From Lewinellaceae bacterium (lineage in GTDB: Bacteria > Bacteroidota > Bacteroidia > Chitinophagales > Saprospiraceae): DNA of 64,000 nt. Below are positions 36,336 to 44,062 of this stretch, piece after piece. A model generated the notes under the pieces. It saw nothing but the letters and a program-made list of their open reading frames with translations, was not told the origin of the DNA and searched no databases. How positions within the stretch are numbered: position 1 is the stretch's first letter; every line of letters begins with the position of its first letter. The position numbers and the translations under genes are program-made. The DNA lies in assembly GCA_020636225.1 (NCBI GenBank), contig JACJYI010000006.1:16001-80000 (forward strand). Reading direction: 5' to 3'.

Positions 36336-36784
36336 AGCACAGCTACATCATCCTGATCATCAGTATCCTGGCACTTTGGGTGAGCGCCTGTACCAAGGTG
36401 GACAACACACCCTCGTTCCCCATCGAGCCGGCGATCAAACTCGTGGATATCAACCACATGGAAGTAGTCGAATTCCAGGATACCCTGGAGATCATCATTG
36501 CCTACGAAGATGGTGACGGCGATCTGGGGAATATCGATCCGGATATTCCCGGGCTGGTGGTCAAGGATGCCCGATTGACCGAACCGGACAGTTTTCACCT
36601 GCAACCCCTTGCTCCGCCCGGTGCACAGGTCTCCATTCAGGGTGAGCTGCTGATCAGGTTGCCGCAATTGTTCCTCCTGGGGAACGGCATGACCGAGCCC
36701 ACCCGCTTCAGGATCAAATTGCTGGACCGGGCAGGCCACGAAAGCAATGAGATCGAAACACCTTCTATCCAGATCATCCGATGA
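36332..36784 (+). CDS. Small beta-rich lipoprotein of the surface operon
   Basis: A 150-residue lipoprotein (SYIILIISILALWVSAC, Cys18). The mature part includes EIIIAYEDGDGDLGNIDPD, an acidic D-x-D-x-D-x-x-G loop that looks calcium-binding, and closes with beta-strands (TRFRIKLLDRAGHESNEI). I do not recognise a named family, although similar short lipoproteins with this DGDGD loop are common in Bacteroidota. Both ends overlap neighbours by 4 nt (ATGA), placing it firmly in the operon. Confidence 0.72.
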   Translation: MKHSYIILIISILALWVSACTKVDNTPSFPIEPAIKLVDINHMEVVEFQDTLEIIIAYEDGDGDLGNIDPDIPGLVVKDARLTEPDSFHLQPLAPPGAQVSIQGELLIRLPQLFLLGNGMTEPTRFRIKLLDRAGHESNEIETPSIQIIR

Positions 36785-39700
36785 AGATATTGACCCGCAC
36801 ACTTCCCTTGTTGGTCCTGCTGGTCATCAGCTGGAGGGCAGATGCCCAGACCACCTTTGAGATGTCCAATGCCCTGGTCACGGATTGTGAAGGGATCCTC
36901 ACGGACAGTGAGGCAGGACAGCTGCCCGGCACTTATGATCACAATGAGAATTTCACCTTCACGATCTGTATCAACCAGGCAGACAAGATCACCCTCAACT
37001 TTGTCACCTTCTGTACGGAGGAGATCTTCGACATCGTGCGGATCTATGATGGTCCGGATACCCTGTCCACCCTGATCGGAGGGCCTTACTCCGGCGTGCT
37101 CAGCCCGTTCAGTGTCACGGCGACCAGTGGCTGCATGACGGTCAACTTCATCTCCGATCCCAATGTCGTGTGCAATGGTTGGGTGGCTACCTGGGACACG
37201 GAAGTCGACCCTCCGGTACCGCCATCCTTTTTGCCCCTGGGGAATGTCCCTTGTGGAAGCAATGAGCTGATCCTCACCCTGGACAAACCGGTGGAATGCG
37301 ATTCCATCAATGCGGGAGCCTTCACGGTATTCGGGGCCAAGACCTATGCGGTGGTCGATGCCGTGCCCATCAACTGCGTGGGCGGAACCACCACCATGGT
37401 CAAGGTCACCCTGGGCAGTCCCATTGACTTCAGTGGCCAGTATACCGTTCGATTCAAGGGAACGCAGCTGGATGAATGCGGATTCCCGCACCCCTTCAGT
37501 ATCGAGACGGGCTTTGCCGTCACCGATTGCCCGCTGTCCGTGGTCCTCTCCATCAATCCGACCGATTTCTGTGCCGGTGATTGCACCCAGCTCACCGCCA
37601 CCGCTGCAGGAGGGGATCCGAATACCTACAGCTACAACTGGAGCGTCCCTGCACCGGATGCCGCGACCATTGCCGTGTGTCTGGCTCAACCAACGACCTA
37701 CAGCGTTACCGTGACGGATGGGGCCGGATCCGTTCCGGCGGTGGCGTCCATTCTGGTCACTCCGCTGCCCAAGCCCTATATCGGGAATGACACGACGGTC
37801 TGCCAGTCACAGGGGCTGATCTGGTTCACCACGACCATTCCCGGAGGCAACTGGTATGGAAAGGGGATCAATCCCGACCGTCGCTGGGAAGGCCGTTGGG
37901 ATGCCTGGCGGCTGGGAGCCTCCACGGTGGATGAAGTGATCTATGTGGATCCGAACGGGTGTACCGATACCCTCATCGTCACGAAGATCCCCCTGAGCCA
38001 GGGTGGCCACAATGCGGCCTGTCCGGGAGCGGCCCCCTTCCAGGTCACCGGGGGCAGTCCGGCAGGAGGCGTATGGAGTGGACCGAATATCACCCCGGGT
38101 GGGTTGTTTACGCCTACCGTGCCGGGGACGTATGCCGTCACATACACGCATCCGAACGGTTGCAGTGGAACCAAGAATGTGAACGTGGCTGACCTCCAGA
38201 TGCCACCGGATGACACCATCTGCGCATCAGAACCGATCTTCAACATCCCGGTGACTCCCTATGGGGGCACCTGGAGTGGTCCGGGGATCGTCAACAGCGG
38301 GAATGGCCGCTTTGACCCTCGAAAGGCCAACCTCGGGGATAACATCCTGACTTATACCGCCCAGGGTTGCACAGGTACAGTGAACATCCATGTTCGGGAT
38401 ATTGATGCGGCCTGGGACTTGCTGGCCTGTCCGGATGCCCCTCCCTTCATCCTGCCGGGCAACTGGACGGCAGGAGGGATCTGGTCGGGTGCCGGGATCC
38501 TCGATTCCATAACCGGGTTGTACGATCCATCGATCAAGGGGCATGGGGTGGATGAGAAGGTGACCCTCAGCCTGGGAGGCTGTACGGACGACCGGATCGT
38601 CTATATCCGCGAGACGGGCATCTACATGGATGATACCCTGCGGTTCTGTGTGATTGCCGACAGTTTTGAATTGCGCTGGGAAACGGTGCGCAATTCCCCC
38701 TGGAATGGGTCGTGGACGGGAGCAGGTACCTTCCAGAACCCCAACCAGAACGATGCCTGGTTCTTCAGCCCTTACCAGGCCGGACCGGGATTCCACAAGT
38801 TGATCTATACCGCCAATGGATGTGCCGACAGCATGTACATCGAGATCTATGCACCGCCGCTGGTCCAGCGGGATACGGTGTGTATCGAGGCACCTCCGTT
38901 CTACCTGTCCTCCACCCCGGCTTCTTCCTGGTGGAGTGGACCGGGGATCATCAACCAGAGTACCGGTCTCTTTGACCCGAAACTGGCCGGTGAAGGGGTC
39001 CATGCCATCACTACGACGTCGACCAACAACTGTCCGGGAGGCGGATTCGTGGTCGTATTGCCTCCAGATACCGCAACACTGACCGGTCTGGAACCCAGTT
39101 ATTGCTACAGGGACACCAACTACCAGATCGTGATCGCCCCGGCGGGCGGTGTACTGACCATTGACGGCCAACCATCCCCGGCGATCTTCAATCCGGCGCA
39201 GCTGGGACCCGGGTTGCACATCATCCGGTACCGGATCGGAGCCGGGGAATGTGCCGACGAGAAGATCCGCTATGTGAATGTGGGGGACCCGGTAGGCGTG
39301 CAGATGGCCTTCCACCTGGATACCATCTGTTATGGCAAGGGCAAGCAGGTATCCGCCCTCGGGAACGGAGGCAGTTCGCTGGGCAACTTCACTTACGTGT
39401 GGGGCCAGGGATTGGGTTTTGGCCAGAGCCATCTGGTCACACCCCTTCAGTCCTCCACCTACACGGTGACCGTATCGGATGGTTGTTCGGATCCGGCCAC
39501 GGGATCACTGAACGTGGTGGTCCTTCCGGAGATCCAGTTGAGCTACCAGACCGGACCGACCGTCTGTTATGGTGACAGTACCTGGGCCATTGTGGTCCCC
39601 AATCCGGCAGGGCAGTACCAGTATACCTGGCAGACCAACCCCAAGCAATTCGGCCCCAAGGTGACGGGTCTGTCCAAGACCTATGCCGTGGAGGTGATCG

Positions 39701-40290
39701 ACCTCAAGTACGGGTGCAAGACCGAAGGAGAGATCAAATTGCCCGGTTACAAGCCCATCCAGGCCAATTTCAGCACCTACCCACAGGGGGAATGCGTGAC
39801 CATTGTGGAGCCTTATGTGGAGATCCTCGATCTGACCAACGGGGCGGTCAGTGGGACATGGAGCTTTGGGGATGGATTCAAGTTGCCCTATGTCCTGGGC
39901 AATCAGATTGGCCACAGCTACCAGGATACAGGTGTGTTTACCATCACCCTGTCGGTGAAGAATGAAGGTGGATGCCTGTCCACATTCAGCCAGGATATCT
40001 GTGTGGAAGCGGTGACCACCCTGTTCCAGCCGAATGCCCTGACCCCGAATGACGATGGACTGAACGATTATTTCCAGTTCGTGGGAACGGGCATCCAGGA
40101 GATCTTCTTCCAGATCTATGACCGATGGGGGACCCTGTTGTTCGAGGGAGACAGCATGGACGATCGCTGGGATGGCAACTACAGGGGGCAGCCCCTGCCT
40201 CAGGCGGCCTACGTCTATAAGGTGCGTTACCGGACCGTCTATCAGGACGGGTACCAGGAACGTGCCGGGACGATCATGCTGGTGAGATAG
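36781..40290 (+). CDS. CUB-domain T9SS surface protein with GxWSGxGI repeats
   Basis: An 1169-residue secreted protein, last gene of the operon. The signal peptide (TLPLLVLLVISWRADAQ) is followed by a CUB-like domain (~25-135) with FTFTICINQADKITLNF and IFDIVRIYDGPDTLSTLIGG. An Ig-like part follows, then at least six ~80-residue repeats centred on G-x-W-S-G-x-G-I and x-F-D-P (GGVWSGPNI, GGTWSGPGI, GGIWSGAGI, NGSWTGAG, SSWWSGPGI). Near the end come a PKD-like unit (GTWSFGDGFKLPYV) and a type B T9SS sorting domain (FQPNALTPNDDGLNDYFQFV, YDRWGTLLFEGD, GTIMLVR). It would be the cell-surface member of the operon's product set. Confidence 0.83.
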   Translation: MKILTRTLPLLVLLVISWRADAQTTFEMSNALVTDCEGILTDSEAGQLPGTYDHNENFTFTICINQADKITLNFVTFCTEEIFDIVRIYDGPDTLSTLIGGPYSGVLSPFSVTATSGCMTVNFISDPNVVCNGWVATWDTEVDPPVPPSFLPLGNVPCGSNELILTLDKPVECDSINAGAFTVFGAKTYAVVDAVPINCVGGTTTMVKVTLGSPIDFSGQYTVRFKGTQLDECGFPHPFSIETGFAVTDCPLSVVLSINPTDFCAGDCTQLTATAAGGDPNTYSYNWSVPAPDAATIAVCLAQPTTYSVTVTDGAGSVPAVASILVTPLPKPYIGNDTTVCQSQGLIWFTTTIPGGNWYGKGINPDRRWEGRWDAWRLGASTVDEVIYVDPNGCTDTLIVTKIPLSQGGHNAACPGAAPFQVTGGSPAGGVWSGPNITPGGLFTPTVPGTYAVTYTHPNGCSGTKNVNVADLQMPPDDTICASEPIFNIPVTPYGGTWSGPGIVNSGNGRFDPRKANLGDNILTYTAQGCTGTVNIHVRDIDAAWDLLACPDAPPFILPGNWTAGGIWSGAGILDSITGLYDPSIKGHGVDEKVTLSLGGCTDDRIVYIRETGIYMDDTLRFCVIADSFELRWETVRNSPWNGSWTGAGTFQNPNQNDAWFFSPYQAGPGFHKLIYTANGCADSMYIEIYAPPLVQRDTVCIEAPPFYLSSTPASSWWSGPGIINQSTGLFDPKLAGEGVHAITTTSTNNCPGGGFVVVLPPDTATLTGLEPSYCYRDTNYQIVIAPAGGVLTIDGQPSPAIFNPAQLGPGLHIIRYRIGAGECADEKIRYVNVGDPVGVQMAFHLDTICYGKGKQVSALGNGGSSLGNFTYVWGQGLGFGQSHLVTPLQSSTYTVTVSDGCSDPATGSLNVVVLPEIQLSYQTGPTVCYGDSTWAIVVPNPAGQYQYTWQTNPKQFGPKVTGLSKTYAVEVIDLKYGCKTEGEIKLPGYKPIQANFSTYPQGECVTIVEPYVEILDLTNGAVSGTWSFGDGFKLPYVLGNQIGHSYQDTGVFTITLSVKNEGGCLSTFSQDICVEAVTTLFQPNALTPNDDGLNDYFQFVGTGIQEIFFQIYDRWGTLLFEGDSMDDRWDGNYRGQPLPQAAYVYKVRYRTVYQDGYQERAGTIMLVR

Positions 40291-40653
40291 GCTCTTTCCT
40301 GCCCCGGGGATCCCCGGACCGGGGGCCCCGGATCAGATGATCGGGTCCATGAATGATGGCCACAGGACATTTCCTGACCAGTACTTTACCAGTACTTCAT
40401 CTATGCTCCATCTACGGAAGGGTAACGGATATCCATTACATCCCTGGTACATCCCCATTACATCCCTCTTGCATCCCTGGTACATCCGGATTACTTCCCC
40501 AATACTTTACCAGTACACTCACAATACACTCCTATCACACTACCAATACTCTAAACTGAGCATACACTCCTGGATTGTGACGGTGGCTGACGGGAAGGGC
40601 CCGGCGCTCGGAGGGGCCGGGGAGGAGGCCCACATCGGGCATGGCGTTCCTGG
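40291..40653. repeat. Intergenic region with GC palindromes and short dispersed repeats
   Basis: There is no gene in this 363-bp gap. Its left end (40302-40330) is a cluster of overlapping GC palindromes (CCCCGGGG, GGGGATCCCC, CCCCGGACCGGGG). Then come TACTTTACCAGTAC twice (40382-40395, 40503-40516), CATCCCTGGTACATCC twice (40439, 40472; 33-bp period) and ATACACTCCT twice. TCACAAT (40520-40526) faces ATTGTGA (40574-40580). The GC cluster may help end transcription of the operon, though it lacks a U-tract. Confidence 0.6.
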
Positions 40654-40893
40654 TCAGCCCAGATCCTCCAATCGCCTGAGTTCCTCGTCTGCGCGGGAAG
40701 GGTCGAACAGATAGTAGGTCAGGGCAATATGCAGCAAGCGCAATTCCTCATCGCTAAAGGCGAATTCGGTGCCGATGTTCCGGTCTATTTTCTCTACCAG
40801 AGCATTCCCTTGCGGCAGGGCTGACCGGACCTCCTCCACGGTCATGTGGAGTCGATCGGCAGTTTTCTGGATATAATCGTCACGAAACTTCAT
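40654..40893 (-). CDS. Small hypothetical protein
   Basis: A 79-residue protein starting MKFRDDYIQKTADRLHMTVE. It is helical and charged, with ALVEKIDRNIGTEFAFSDEE and FDPSRADEELRRLEDLG at the end; no signal or membrane segment. A longer frame to 41091 only runs through the coding sequence of the neighbouring gene in another frame, so I use the ATG at 40893. It lies 40 bp behind the membrane-protein gene on the same strand and is probably cotranscribed. Function unknown. Confidence 0.55.
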   Translation of the reverse strand: MKFRDDYIQKTADRLHMTVEEVRSALPQGNALVEKIDRNIGTEFAFSDEELRLLHIALTYYLFDPSRADEELRRLEDLG

Positions 40894-40933
40894 CGATCCG
40901 GCAGATTGAACACGATGAGTAACATCACCCCGG

Positions 40934-41464
40934 TCATGCACAGCGCATGCCCAGGTGATCTTCCAGGAAGCGATGCAACTGGACCATCTGCTCATGACCC
41001 AGTTTCTGGCCTTGCCAGGCCACGCCGTACAGGGAAAAGAACAGTGCGACCAGGACCGGCAGCCACCACAGGATGTTGCTGGGTTCGTCATACATCTTGT
41101 TGGTCATCCCCACGATCCCGATGATCAGGGCGGAGAATCCGATAGCCGTGTAGAAGAAGACGAACATGGTCCAAACAGTGGGCCGTGGTCCATACAGGCC
41201 ACGCAGCAAGCTGCCCCCTTCGGTAGGTTCGATGCTCAGGGTCAGCTGGGGAGACCAGTAATGCTGTTGATCGATCGGTACATGCAGGGTAACAAAATCC
41301 CGATTGATCTTGCCCTGGCAGGGCGCGTTTTCCTTCTGCAATCCGGTGCGAATGCGGGTGACCACCTCATCCAGGGTCAGAGGAACCTCCGCCTGGAAAC
41401 GAGGACGGACATGGTATTCCACGAACGGGTCACAAGGTGGATGGGTAGTTGCTGTTTTGTCCAC
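40934..41464 (-). CDS. Conserved two-helix membrane protein
   Basis: A 176-residue protein. The N-terminal soluble half has beta-strands (DFVTLHVPIDQQHYWSPQLT), then RGLYGPRPTVWTMFVFFYTA opens two transmembrane helices (~98-120, ~132-150), with an amphipathic C-terminal helix (EQMVQLHRFLEDHLG). The arrangement resembles Bacteroidota hypothetical proteins annotated only as membrane proteins. A small helical gene follows. No function can be inferred. Confidence 0.65.
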   Translation of the reverse strand: MDKTATTHPPCDPFVEYHVRPRFQAEVPLTLDEVVTRIRTGLQKENAPCQGKINRDFVTLHVPIDQQHYWSPQLTLSIEPTEGGSLLRGLYGPRPTVWTMFVFFYTAIGFSALIIGIVGMTNKMYDEPSNILWWLPVLVALFFSLYGVAWQGQKLGHEQMVQLHRFLEDHLGMRCA

Positions 41465-41586
41465 AACGCAGGATTCTCCTCCTAAAATACGACAAGGTTC
41501 GGATTCGTGCCAGAGTGGGGGTCATAATTTACGTTTGACGAGCCGAGATGCCAGACCCTACTGTCAGGCTTTCTATTTTTACGGCC

Positions 41587-42405
41587 ATGAGCACGATACA
41601 ACAACAGATCGAACAAGCCTGGGAGGACAGATCCATGCTGGAAACCGAGACGACCCGAAAGACCATTGAATCCGTGATCGATCGGCTCGACCGGGGGGAG
41701 CTGCGTTGCGCCGAACCCCTGGCTGACGGGACCTGGCAGGTCAATGAATGGGTGAAGAAGGCCGTGATCCTGTATTTCCCCATCCGCAAGATGGAGGTGA
41801 TCGAATGCCCGCCGTTTGTCTTCCACGACAAGATCCCCCTCAAGACCAACTATGAGGAGCTCGGAGTTCGGGTGGTGCCTCATGCCATTGCCCGGTATGG
41901 TGCCTTCCTGGAGCGCGGCGTGATCATGATGCCCTCTTATGTCAACATCGGGGCCTGGGTGGGAGCCGGCTCGATGGTGGATACCTGGGCGACGGTGGGT
42001 TCCTGCGCCCAGATCGGCAGGGGGGTCCATCTCAGCGGAGGTGTGGGTATTGGCGGCGTCCTCGAACCGGTACAGGCCGCACCGGTCATTATTGAAGACG
42101 GTTGTTTTATCGGGTCGCGCTGCATCGTCGTGGAAGGCGTACATGTCGAGCAGGAGGCGGTCCTGGGTGCGAATGTGGTGTTGACCAAATCCACGCATAT
42201 CATTGATGTGACCGGACCTGAACCGGTGATCCATCGCGGACGGGTCCCTGCCCGGTCGGTGGTCATCCCCGGTGCCTATACCAAATCCTTCCCTGCAGGT
42301 GACTACCAGGTCAGTTGCGCACTGATCATCGGTCAACGAAAGGCCAGTACCGACCTGAAGACCTCGCTCAATGATGCGTTGCGGGAGTATGATGTGGCGG
42401 TGTAG
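41587..42405 (+). CDS. dapD: 2,3,4,5-tetrahydropyridine-2,6-dicarboxylate N-succinyltransferase
   Basis: A 272-residue DapD. It transfers succinyl from succinyl-CoA to tetrahydrodipicolinate in lysine/diaminopimelate synthesis. The N-terminal helical domain is followed by a left-handed beta-helix of hexapeptide repeats (VNIGAWVGAGSMVDTWATVG and QIGRGVHLSGGVGIGGVLEP). The catalytic region (FVFHDKIPLKTNY, ALIIGQRKASTDLKT) is intact. The start at 41587 (MSTIQQQIEQAWED) matches the family; a possible -7 box TACGTTTG lies at 41530-41537. It is a stand-alone gene. Confidence 0.95.
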   Translation: MSTIQQQIEQAWEDRSMLETETTRKTIESVIDRLDRGELRCAEPLADGTWQVNEWVKKAVILYFPIRKMEVIECPPFVFHDKIPLKTNYEELGVRVVPHAIARYGAFLERGVIMMPSYVNIGAWVGAGSMVDTWATVGSCAQIGRGVHLSGGVGIGGVLEPVQAAPVIIEDGCFIGSRCIVVEGVHVEQEAVLGANVVLTKSTHIIDVTGPEPVIHRGRVPARSVVIPGAYTKSFPAGDYQVSCALIIGQRKASTDLKTSLNDALREYDVAV

Positions 42406-42586
42406 GACGTTTATTCGTTAAGGCGTTAAGGCGTTGCTGCCTTCGGCAGTCTGGATTGCGTTATTCCGAGTATTGGAAGAACCTGTTCAACACAGAATTC
42501 AGTGGATAAACGAATACACTCATAAACAAATAAACTTCGATAATCTTGGCCAGGTGTTGTGTTCGCAATCGATGGTGCATGATTTC

Positions 42587-42922
42587 TTATACCTCATTCT
42601 CCAGCATCTCCCGGGGGTGCCAATACCGCTCCGGAAATGCGATCACCTGATTGTCTTCCACCATCGTGCCTTCGGCGATCAATCGCTCGGCCATGAGCGT
42701 TGGCGTGGCGAAGTGAAGCCGTCCGGTCAGTTCGCCCTTGCGATTGACGACCCGATGGGCCGGTATCGGCATGGCTTCATCCAGGGAATGCCGCAAGGCC
42801 CAACCCACCATCCGGGCGGATCCCAGGGCCAGGAAGTCGGCGATGGCGCCATAGGTGGTAACCCGTCCCCTCGGAATGACCCGGACGACATCATAGACGG
42901 CTTCGAAATAGGTGGTATTCAT
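42587..42922 (-). CDS. Alkyltransferase-like protein (ATL), MGMT family without the acceptor cysteine
   Basis: A 111-residue protein from the ATG at 42922. It has the O6-alkylguanine-DNA alkyltransferase fold (VIPRGRVTTYGAIADFLALG, the recognition helix with SARMVGWAL), but the active motif PCHR reads PIPAHRVVNRKG, with Ala55 in place of the alkyl-accepting Cys. Such ATL proteins bind O6-alkylguanine without repairing it and channel lesions to nucleotide excision repair. Length and sequence match this class. The upstream side is a repeat-rich spacer. Confidence 0.88.
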   Translation of the reverse strand: MNTTYFEAVYDVVRVIPRGRVTTYGAIADFLALGSARMVGWALRHSLDEAMPIPAHRVVNRKGELTGRLHFATPTLMAERLIAEGTMVEDNQVIAFPERYWHPREMLENEV

Positions 42923-43274
42923 TTGCAATGGATTGGCAGACAACTGTGAAATTCCAAATCTCAAGCATCAAATTCCAAATAAATTCGAATTGCCAAAGTC
43001 GAATGACCGAAACGGCCACCTGTATTCAGGGACAGGTCAAACCGACAACCGACAACTGACAACTGACAACCGACAAGGGAAATACCAAAACACAAGCATC
43101 AAATCCCAAATAAACCTCAATTCTCAAATGTCAATGACCAAAACAGTGAGAAACTGGTCAGATCGAACGATTTTGTCATTACCCAATACTTCAACCTTCT
43201 GATTCCGACTTCCGACTTCCGACTTCCCACTTCAACTGACAACCGACAACCGACATCCGACGTATCTTCGCGCC
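42923..43274. repeat. Intergenic repeat patch: heptamer minisatellites and a dispersed element
   Basis: There is no gene in these 352 bp. Two copies of a dispersed element start near 42953 and 43080, sharing AAGCATCAAATTCCAAATAA-type sequence and ending near AATGACCGAAAC/AATGACCAAAAC. A third copy is at ~48600. Heptamer runs of (C[C/T]GACAA) occupy 43048-43076 and 43238-43262; a (TTCCGAC) run is at 43205-43230. The patch separates the ATL gene (minus) from the TrpF-like gene (plus). Confidence 0.75.
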
Positions 43275-43862
43275 ATGATCCTTCTCGCTGACAAGATCAC
43301 CAACCTGACTGCCGCCCGGTATTTCGCTGCAAAAGGAGCGGAATGGCTGTTCTTTGATCCATCCTCCATCTCCATTCCGGAGATCCAGGCCATCCGTGGC
43401 TGGGTGGAAGGACCCCGGTCCGGACTGTATCTGCCACTGGGATCCGACAGCATGGACAAGGAGATCCTGGCACAGATCCAGCCAGAGGGATTCATGCTGG
43501 GGCATTTTGCCGACCGGCAGTCCCGGATCGACGGCTTGCCGTTCTTCAAGGAGTGGCGACCCGAACGTGGTGACGATCCTGCTTCCCTGGTGGAGATGAT
43601 GGCGGCCTGGCCGGAGGCGGAGGCACAGCTTTTGCGTCTGGAGGAATGGTCGAATGCGGATATCCTGGCCCTGCTGGCCGCTGTTCCTGAAGATATGCAG
43701 CTGATCATCAGTACGACCCCTGACGCCTTCCAGCAAGGGGTAGAGGTGGTCAGGGACGTGGCGGGTATTTGCCTGGTCGCCCCCCCGGAGGAAGAAGTTG
43801 GCCTGGTCTCGTTTGACCATATTGATGAGGCCCTCGACGCACTGGAGGGCTATCTGTTCTGA
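43275..43862 (+). CDS. TrpF-like beta/alpha-barrel protein, degenerate active site
   Basis: A 195-residue protein resembling phosphoribosylanthranilate isomerase in outline: LADKITNLTAARYFAAKGAE replaces the K-I-C-G-x-T start, followed by WLFFDPSSISIPEIQAIRGW and a GICLVAPPEEEVGLVSFDHI end. The general-acid/base Cys of KICG is missing, so the usual Amadori isomerisation is unlikely. It is not next to trp genes. Homologues are annotated as beta/alpha-barrel proteins; the role is unknown. Confidence 0.55.
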   Translation: MILLADKITNLTAARYFAAKGAEWLFFDPSSISIPEIQAIRGWVEGPRSGLYLPLGSDSMDKEILAQIQPEGFMLGHFADRQSRIDGLPFFKEWRPERGDDPASLVEMMAAWPEAEAQLLRLEEWSNADILALLAAVPEDMQLIISTTPDAFQQGVEVVRDVAGICLVAPPEEEVGLVSFDHIDEALDALEGYLF

Positions 43863-44062
43863 CCAATATCTCCTGATTGAGGGCAGAGGGCAACCTGGCG
43901 CATAATATTGTGTTATCCCTAACCAGAGAATCCTGTTCCCCATGTTCGATGTGCCGGATTTGTCCTCCAGCCGTCGGTATTGTCTGAACAGGTCGCTGGC
44001 AGGGGAATGATTTCCCGCTTACCTTTATTCCTTCGAATCAAACACCAAACCGGCCCTGGCCC

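Noticed and set aside
38227..39432. A 401-codon minus-strand frame opposite the CUB/T9SS protein
   Set aside because: The plus-strand product has clear repeats and sorting domain; the minus frame is a bias artefact of GC-rich repeat DNA.
40894..41091. N-terminal extension of the small protein at 40654
   Set aside because: The extra codons overlap the membrane-protein gene in another frame and give a Trp/Cys/Ser-rich, non-natural sequence. The ATG at 40893 is preferred.
43041..43262. Possible CRISPR array at the heptamer repeats
   Set aside because: Repeats are 7 bp and contiguous or nearly so, with no unique spacers of constant length and no cas genes nearby.
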